From positions 93,933 to 157,932 of the forward strand of contig URKG01000001.1 in the NCBI GenBank assembly GCA_900548265.1: a stretch of DNA of 64,000 nucleotides, read 5' to 3'. The position numbers were made by a program, and so were the translations under genes. Within the stretch, counting starts at the first letter, position 1; the number at the start of each line of letters is the position of its first letter. Origin of the DNA: an uncultured Collinsella sp. GTDB taxonomy: Bacteria; Actinomycetota; Coriobacteriia; Coriobacteriales; Coriobacteriaceae. Shown here piece after piece: positions 59,195 through 64,000 of the stretch. A model generated the notes under the pieces. That model ran no database searches. It saw only the letters and a list, made by a program, of their open reading frames with translations, and was not told where the DNA came from.

Positions 59195-59478
59195 ACGTAC
59201 CGCCTTCGCTCAATTCTCGTCCGTCCATGATACGACAAGGGAGCCGAGCAAAAACAGAGCAGGCGGAGATGGAGGAGGACGGCGACCGACCGTCGGCAAG
59301 AGTCGGCCGGATCGGACTGGCGCCCAGCGCGCGCCGGCGACACGCTCGCAGCTGCACACATAGCCGATGTACAAGCTCGCCGCGGCGTTCCCTCGCCCCG
59401 CGGTGTGGCGATAGAGAAGCACGCCACCCGTCAACGATGGCGCCTCGGTGAAGAAAATCAACGTCTTGGTTACATCCC

Positions 59479-59507
59479 TTGAAAGGGGCGAAGACGGCTG
59501 CTAGAAT
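59479..59507 (+). promoter_or_regulatory. Promoter of leader ORF and MFS gene
   Basis: TTGAAA (59479-59484), 17-bp spacer, TAGAAT (59502-59507): a good sigma-70 type promoter, with the start point expected near 59513-59515. The remaining gap (59195-59478) shows nothing I can name. Confidence 0.7.
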
Positions 59508-59518
59508 ACCTCCCCGCT

Positions 59519-59632
59519 ATGAAGGATTTGACCAAAGCATACATCGCAATTCGGCGGCCCCTGGTATACGGGGCCTCTCCTGTTGTTCCCCAAGTGCGCT
59601 CTGAGCAGCCGCTTTCTTCCTGTCGTATCTGA
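59519..59632 (+). CDS. Possible 37-residue leader peptide before the MFS gene
   Basis: ATG at 59519 opens a 37-codon frame ending TGA at 59632 (starts MKDLTKAYIAIRRPLVYGAS). It lies only about 5 nt after the predicted start point, so it would be translated almost without a leader. GGCCCC/GGGGCC (59550-59571) and GCACG/CGTGC hairpins within and after it could switch with ribosome stalling, as in antibiotic-induced attenuation. Evidence is positional only; it could be fortuitous. Confidence 0.4.
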   Translation: MKDLTKAYIAIRRPLVYGASPVVPQVRSEQPLSSCRI

Positions 59633-59714
59633 TGCACGCATAGCACGTGCATGTTATTTCGCCCGTGGGCCGGCGCGCCTTCGGCGAAGAATCGAATAGA
59701 TACGAAGGAAGCTT

Positions 59715-61154
59715 ATGTCTGATAATTGTACGGTCGCGCCCGCCAATGGGCGCATTACCGGTACCCAGATCCGCATCGTCGCGGTCGTCGTCCTGGGTGC
59801 CTTCTTGGCGCTACTGAACCAAACGGTGATGTCGCCTGCGCTGCCGGTCATCATGTCCGATTTCGCCATCGATGCCTCGACTGCCCAGTGGATCATGTCC
59901 ATATACCCGCTGGTGAGCGGCATCATGGTCCCCGTTTCGGCGTTCCTTATCGACAAGTTCAGCACCCGCGCGCTATTCTTCGGGGCGACGCTGGTGTTCG
60001 CGCTGGGCACGCTGCTGTGCGCCGCAGCCCCTGATTTCCTGTTCCTCATCATCGGTCGCGTGTTGCAAGCGGCGGGCTCAGGCGTGCTCATGCCGCTTGT
60101 CTCGGTGGTTCCCATGCTGGTGTTCCCCGTCGAGAAACGAGGAACGGCTATGGGCATGGCGGGCATCGTCATGTCGGCGGGTCCCGCGGTCGGCCCCGTC
60201 GTAGGCGGTGCGGTGATCGACACGTACGGCTGGCGCACCATGATCGGCGCCATCGTCCCCCTCGCAATTCTCGTGCTGGTGCTGGGCGTGTTCATGCTGA
60301 AAAACGTGGGCGAGCTGAAGAACCCCAAGCTCGACCTGCCCTCGGTTGTCCTCTCCACCATCGCCTTCGGCGGACTTCTCTACGGGTTCTCGAGCGCCTC
60401 GTCGATGGGTTGGGGCAACCCCGTGGTGCTCGGCTCGATCGTCGCGGGTGTCGTGTGCTTGGTGCTGTTCGTCGTACGCCAGGGCAAAATCGAGGACCCG
60501 CTGCTTCAACTGGGCACGCTCAAGACGCGCGAGTTCCGCGTGGCCGCCATCATCGTCACGCTCATCAACGCCGCATGCCTGGTCACCAACACGCTGTTGC
60601 CGTTGCTGCTGCAAACCTCGCTTGGCGCTTCGGCCTTCGAAACCGGCATGGCCATGCTTCCCGCCGCGGCGGTGGGCATCATCATCAGCCCTATCTCCGG
60701 CGTGGTGTTCGACAAGTTCGGTCCGCGTGCCATCTCGATCGTCGGCCTGGCCCTCATGACCGGCGCCCTGTTCCTGCTCTCGCTTTCGACGGTAAACACG
60801 CCCATCTTGGTGGTTGCGCTGTTCTGCATGCTGCAGTCCGCCGGCCAGTCGCTCGCGAACATGCCGGTGAACACATGGGGTGTCAATGCCTTGAAAAATG
60901 ACATGATCGCCCACGGCAACGCCATCGCGAACACCGGCCGCCAGGTCGCCGGCGGTTTGTGCACGGCGCTCATCATCACGGTCATGACAAGCGTCACCGC
61001 GTCGGCCGGCGTCGATGCGAGCATCCAAGTAGCCACCGCCGTGGGCGCGGGCGTCGCTTACAAGGTGTGCGCGGCGATCGGCCTCGTTTCCCTTATCTGC
61101 GCCATATTCAGCGTGCGCACCAAGAAAACCGCACCGAAAACGAAGGAGGCATAA
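59715..61154 (+). CDS. MFS multidrug-type transporter (DHA2, 14-TM)
   Basis: Membrane efflux-type protein of 479 residues with about fourteen helices. It has DHA2 signatures: FLALLNQTVMSPALPVIMSDF in TM1, the TM1 to TM4 motif region (QWIMSIYPLVSGIMVPVSAFLIDKFSTR), antiporter motif C in TM5 (MAGIVMSAGPAVGPVVGGAVID) and a repeat in the second half. Proton-driven export of drugs or other amphipathic compounds is expected. GAAGGAAG precedes the ATG. A leader ORF and promoter lie upstream and a CBS protein gene follows 3 bp later. Confidence 0.9.
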   Translation: MSDNCTVAPANGRITGTQIRIVAVVVLGAFLALLNQTVMSPALPVIMSDFAIDASTAQWIMSIYPLVSGIMVPVSAFLIDKFSTRALFFGATLVFALGTLLCAAAPDFLFLIIGRVLQAAGSGVLMPLVSVVPMLVFPVEKRGTAMGMAGIVMSAGPAVGPVVGGAVIDTYGWRTMIGAIVPLAILVLVLGVFMLKNVGELKNPKLDLPSVVLSTIAFGGLLYGFSSASSMGWGNPVVLGSIVAGVVCLVLFVVRQGKIEDPLLQLGTLKTREFRVAAIIVTLINAACLVTNTLLPLLLQTSLGASAFETGMAMLPAAAVGIIISPISGVVFDKFGPRAISIVGLALMTGALFLLSLSTVNTPILVVALFCMLQSAGQSLANMPVNTWGVNALKNDMIAHGNAIANTGRQVAGGLCTALIITVMTSVTASAGVDASIQVATAVGAGVAYKVCAAIGLVSLICAIFSVRTKKTAPKTKEA

Positions 61155-61157
61155 GCG

Positions 61158-61664
61158 ATGTCCGAGATTCTGTCCGAGCGCATCCCGCTCGAGCTCGAGG
61201 GGACGCCCGTTTCGAGCATCATGATTGAAGAGCCGTTCACCTGCACGCAGGATTGCACGATTTCCGACGTGGTGCGCATGCTCGCCGAAAACGAGGTGAG
61301 CAGCATGCCCGTAATCGATGAGCGCAACCAGGTGGTCGGGTTCATCTCCGACGGCGATGTCATGGGAGCCATCGCGCAGCATCGCGCTCACACCATCTTC
61401 ACGGGCGGCGACGCGTCCATGCTGTACTTCGACGATCAGAGCCTTGAGCAGCGCATCGAAGACCTGAAGGATCGCTGCGTCATGGATTTCGCGACGCGCC
61501 AGGTAGTGTGTGCCCGTCCCGAGCAGGGCATCGCCCGCGTCGCCGCGCTGCTGGCGAAGAAGAAGTTCAAGAAGCTTCCTGTGGTTGATGACGAGGGCAA
61601 ACTCGTGGGGGTCATCCGCCGCTCCGCCATCACCAAATACATCTTCGGCATCCTTTTCCAATAG
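61158..61664 (+). CDS. Tandem CBS-domain protein
   Basis: Cytoplasmic protein of 168 residues made of two CBS motifs: VSSIMIEEPFTCTQDCTISDVVRMLAENEVSSMPVIDERNQVVGFISDGDVM, then a linker and a second unit ending KKFKKLPVVDDEGKLVGVIRRSAITKYIFG. Such modules bind adenine nucleotides and regulate partners. It starts 3 bp after the MFS gene and may regulate it or sense energy state; the partner is unproven. Confidence 0.88.
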   Translation: MSEILSERIPLELEGTPVSSIMIEEPFTCTQDCTISDVVRMLAENEVSSMPVIDERNQVVGFISDGDVMGAIAQHRAHTIFTGGDASMLYFDDQSLEQRIEDLKDRCVMDFATRQVVCARPEQGIARVAALLAKKKFKKLPVVDDEGKLVGVIRRSAITKYIFGILFQ

Positions 61665-61838
61665 GGGCAGGTCGCACTTGAGGCGAACATCTCGAGGCAT
61701 CGAGCCAGCAACTGGACCAGACAACCTTGACACGCACGCGCTTTCCCTCGATGCTTCGGTAAGGGGAGCTGCGAAAATCGCAGCACGGGTGATCGGCGCC
61801 GCGCCCCCGAAGGCAAAAGCGAACACGGGAGCGATACG

Positions 61839-62147
61839 ATGGGAAAAGTCCTGGACGAAGATTTGGTTTATGAGATTCTCTCCGTCGTGGCAGAGATTCC
61901 GGCGGGATGCGTCGCCTCGTACGGTCAGATAGCGCGCCTCATCGGCAGGGAGAAAAACTCTCGCCTGGTCGGAGCGGTGCTGAGCGAGGCGGATCGCTAC
62001 GGCGATTATCCCTGCCACCGCGTCGTCAACCACGCGGGACGCCTCGCGCCAAACTTCCCCGACCAGCGAGCACTACTGACGGAGGAAGGAGTCGCCTTCC
62101 GAGACAACGGCTGCGTCGACATGAAAAAGCACCAGTGGAACGAGTAG
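61839..62147 (+). CDS. MGMT-family DNA methyltransferase-like protein
   Basis: Protein of 102 residues consisting only of the DNA-binding/active-site domain of O6-alkylguanine transferases. The reactive cysteine is present as Cys59 in DYPCHRVVNHAGRLAPNF, unlike Atl proteins, which have Trp there. The helix-turn-helix and Arg finger (VASYGQIARLIGREKNSRLVGAVL) are seen. It may repair alkylated guanine or act as a damage sensor. The gap from the CBS gene (174 bp) contains TTGACA (61727-61732) without a convincing -10. Confidence 0.85.
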   Translation: MGKVLDEDLVYEILSVVAEIPAGCVASYGQIARLIGREKNSRLVGAVLSEADRYGDYPCHRVVNHAGRLAPNFPDQRALLTEEGVAFRDNGCVDMKKHQWNE

Positions 62148-62365
62148 CCAGGCAGCGTAGCGTCGAAAGGAGCGACGCCACGGGGAACGACCTGCGCCCC
62201 GCCGCCGGACAACCTATGGCAAAGTGACACGTCCCACAAAGAGCGGCGCACCAGTACGAGACACGACCGCGATGTAAAAAGACCCTATGATACTCGTAAG
62301 CATCTATCTGATTGCCCGCCTCGAGGTACCCAAAGAACGAGAGATGCCGAAACCCCTAGACAAAG

Positions 62366-62396
62366 AAAAAGGTCGGGAGCTTTTATGCTTCCGACC
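62366..62396 (-). terminator. Terminator of the tRNA locus, leftward
   Basis: GGTCGGGAGC and GCTTCCGACC (62371-62396) form a 10-bp stem with one G-U; the A-run at 62366-62370 gives UUUUU in the leftward transcript. It lies just beyond the tRNA 3' end, showing this is the original chromosomal side. Confidence 0.8.
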
Positions 62397-62406
62397 TGAA
62401 GTTTCA

Positions 62407-62451
62407 TGGTCGCGGGGGGCGGATTTGAACCACCGACCTTCGGGTTATGAG
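62407..62451 (-). tRNA. 3' fragment of a tRNA-Met (CAU), likely attachment site
   Basis: The minus strand reads CTCATAACCC, then the T-arm (GGTTCAAATCC) and ends CCCCGCGACCA including CCA. It covers the anticodon loop to the 3' end of a Met tRNA, probably initiator type. The sequence 5' of the anticodon loop does not pair (GCGAC opposite CCCGA), so the 5' half is missing. This is the expected remnant when an element integrates into a tRNA gene; the intact tRNA should be at the far end of the element, beyond the window. Confidence 0.8.
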
Positions 62452-62480
62452 GTCGCTACGACGTTGTTTCATTCAGACAT

Positions 62481-62580
62481 TTCGACCCAAATTGAAGTCA
62501 ATATAACTCCAGGTCATTTGATGTTTTCATAGATTTACGAAAGAAAAGTACGCGGAATAATTCGACCCAAATTCGACCCA
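62481..62580. repeat. Three TTCGACCCA repeats, putative integrase arm sites
   Basis: TTCGACCCAA occurs at 62481 and 62561 and TTCGACCCA at 62572, all in the same direction, between the tRNA fragment and the integrase remnant. Tyrosine integrases usually bind such short direct repeats beside their core site. Confidence 0.5.
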
Positions 62581-62607
62581 CAACGAGCTTGAAAGCGGTC
62601 AGGCGGA

Positions 62608-62659
62608 GCATTACCCTTGGGGTGTGACCCCACGCAGGGCCCACCACCAAGGGTAATGC
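62608..62659. repeat. Hairpin before the integrase remnant
   Basis: Perfect 13-bp arms GCATTACCCTTGG (62608-62620) and CCAAGGGTAATGC (62647-62659), with an internal GGGGTGTGACCCC palindrome. Otherwise the 585-bp gap from the MGMT gene to the integrase holds the tRNA fragment and terminator and no gene. Confidence 0.7.
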
Positions 62660-62732
62660 CCACCCGCCCCAGCCCTTTGCGCCATTCCGCGCAACCGAGC
62701 GCGATTCTCAGGCACTTCAGGCAAGGAACACG

Positions 62733-63500
62733 ATGAACGACCGACCTCTCGTCATAGGCAAAGGAACGAAGCAACGCCGCGACAAATACACGTGGCGCTA
62801 CCGTCACAGCCTCGGCAAGGATCCGGTCACGGGCAAATACCGCTATTCGCCGTGGCAGACCATACATACCACCAAAAGCCGAGAGGTCGACGCCGCACTC
62901 GAAGCCTACAAGGCAGAACTCAACAGCGGCACCTACGTCCAAAAATCGAGGGACACCGTCGGCTCGTACGCAAAAAAGTTCCACGACAACCGCGAAGGAA
63001 CCATCACGCCGCTCGCCTACTCGACATCCTACTCAATCGAGAACCGGACGCGCACATCACATGCGTGATGCTCATGCTCGACACCGACATGAGAAGGGCA
63101 GAAGCCCTCGGGATGACGTGGTCCGATGTCTCCGTCGAGAACAGAAGCATCCTCATTGAGCAGCAGTTCGCGGCCGATCGAAGCGTTCGCTCGCCCAAAA
63201 GCAAGAAAAGCGTGCGGAGGATCTCGATAAGCGAGACGCTGACGTCGTATCTCGAATTCTGGAAAAAGGAGCAGGCCCGCGAAATGGAAGCCTTCGGCCT
63301 GGAACAAGTCAAAGGCACTCCGCTCGTCCACTCATTCGAACGAACGAAAGACAGGCATCCCCAAGTCAACTTCATGGACCTGAATGGGTTTTCGCGCTGG
63401 TTCAGAAACTTCAGCGTCGAGAACGGGTTCGGCAAGTTCGAAGGCGTTCGAACATACCATTATGTGAAGGAAACTGTCGACGGGGAAACGATTTCGAAGC
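62733..63500 (+). pseudogene. Broken tyrosine-type integrase
   Basis: The first part (62733 to about 63045) encodes an N-terminal arm-binding region (YTWRYRHSLGKDPVTGKYRYSPWQTIHTTKSREVDAALEAYK) and stops at 63068. The catalytic part resumes in another frame at about 63045 (HITCVMLMLDTDMRRAEALGMTWSDVSVENRSI), with the first catalytic Arg region. The stretch normally joining them, roughly 100 or more residues of the SAM-like and early catalytic domain, is missing, and no HxxR or active Tyr follows. An internal deletion with frameshift explains this. Confidence 0.78.
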
Positions 63501-63979
63501 GTTATGAGCATAAAGAGTGGCTCGAATTGAGGGATTACCTCAGGAAGCATCCCAAGGTTCGCGAGGCGAGGCATATCAGCACATATGAGAGCGAGCACCT
63601 TCCTTACGGATATTCGGGCCTATCGAGCCACACCGCTACTGCCGCTACTGCCCGCTACTGCCCGCCAGCTTCCGAACCAGCGGGCGGTAGCAGCACCCCG
63701 AACATCTCGCCGACAGCGCAGAGAGTCGTCGACCTGGCGGCCAAGGCCGACATCGAGGACGTGATGCTGTGCGACCTGCCCGGCGTCCTGTCCTTCCTAG
63801 GGCTGCCACCTGAGACGGAGATGCCGCCGGGCAACAAGGGGAAGACAAAGCTCAAGAAGCTCTACAGGAAGGTGGCGCCGAACAAGGCATACCACTCCGG
63901 CGAGCGCGCCAAGGATTTGATCTCGCACCTCGACATGGCAGAGATTGGAGTGGGTATGATGAATTGGACACCTATTTAA
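63501..63979 (+). other. Unrecognised reading-frame tail, probably chimeric
   Basis: The frame of the integrase remnant stays open to a TAA at 63977-63979 but no longer resembles an integrase. It contains a low-complexity stretch from three copies of CCGCTACTG (63633-63660) and a hairpin (63654-63691). The final 90 residues (NISPTAQRVVDLAAKADIEDV to WTPI) are Lys-rich and soluble; I do not recognise them. It looks like sequence fused by rearrangement. Confidence 0.4.
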
Positions 63980-64000
63980 GAGCGAAAGGTGTTCAAGATG
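63966..64000 (+). mobile_element. Possible end of an insertion sequence
   Basis: GGACACCT (63969-63976) and AAGGTGTTC form an inverted pair around the stop codon, and an ATG at 63998 follows the second half directly. Similar short arrangements precede transposase genes of IS3-type elements. The window ends here, so this cannot be confirmed. Confidence 0.25.

Noticed and set aside
62287..62532. 81-codon frame over the tRNA fragment
   Set aside because: It passes through the tRNA 3' half and its terminator and has no ribosome site.

Overview
The window is high-GC DNA from a member of the Actinomycetota, most likely class Coriobacteriia and close to Collinsella (a gut anaerobe). This rests on protein style, the gene set (Uxa hexuronate genes, Lar lactate racemase genes, a Feo system with a Cys-rich accessory protein, paired YhgE/Pip proteins) and intergenic gaps filled with very long hairpins. 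No marker gene was searched, so the genus is an inference.

Layout. 1-2626: end of a phosphate ABC transporter (pstB), then an OmpR-type regulator and its histidine kinase. 2805-4869: a bacterial tyrosine-kinase module (adaptor, kinase, PHP phosphatase) with no glycosyltransferases beside it. 4909-12944: GNAT acetyltransferase, htpG and two adjacent YhgE/Pip membrane proteins. 13145-21660: DMT permease, M20 amidohydrolase, MFS permease, hisS and ppc. 22541-27029: nickel-pincer lactate racemase island (larA and larD rightward; larB, a shortened larC and a tetR leftward). 27144-33974: serB, aspS, an HPr-like protein and feoA-feoA-feoB with a small Cys-rich membrane protein.

34119-58680 is the accessory core: a pectin and hexuronate catabolic locus. 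It encodes a LacI-family regulator, uxaC-uxaB-uxaA, a GPH-family transporter, a GH28 polygalacturonase, a pectin methylesterase fused to an alpha/beta-hydrolase, an SGNH esterase, a GH105 unsaturated uronyl hydrolase, a TIM-barrel isomerase, two flavin oxidoreductases, a DhuI-type isomerase, a KduD/DhuD-type dehydrogenase, a GntR regulator, a GntP permease and an IlvD/Edd dehydratase. None of the hydrolases or esterases has a signal peptide, so imported oligogalacturonides are probably processed in the cytoplasm. Free galacturonate goes through UxaC/UxaB/UxaA and unsaturated uronate through DhuI/KduD, both ending at 2-keto-3-deoxygluconate. The kinase and aldolase that would follow are not here. 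Copies of a palindrome centred on GTGAACGTTCAC lie before uxaC, the transporter gene, the GH105 gene and kduD, often over the -35 region. The central CG fits a LacI-family repressor, so the locus reads as one regulon.

58853-62147: ArsC-like protein without its cysteine, a 14-TM drug-type MFS with an upstream leader ORF, a CBS protein and an MGMT-family protein. 62366-64000: the chromosomal edge of an integrated element, with a 3' fragment of a tRNA-Met, repeated putative arm sites and a broken tyrosine integrase.

The least expected features are intergenic: three hairpins of exactly 46 nt at an exact 62-nt period (29923-30092), a pair of elements bounded by the same inverted repeats (21991-22231 and 35225-35421), a two-copy palindrome (50516 and 53420), a 127-nt hairpin after ppc and three consecutive long hairpins before hisS.
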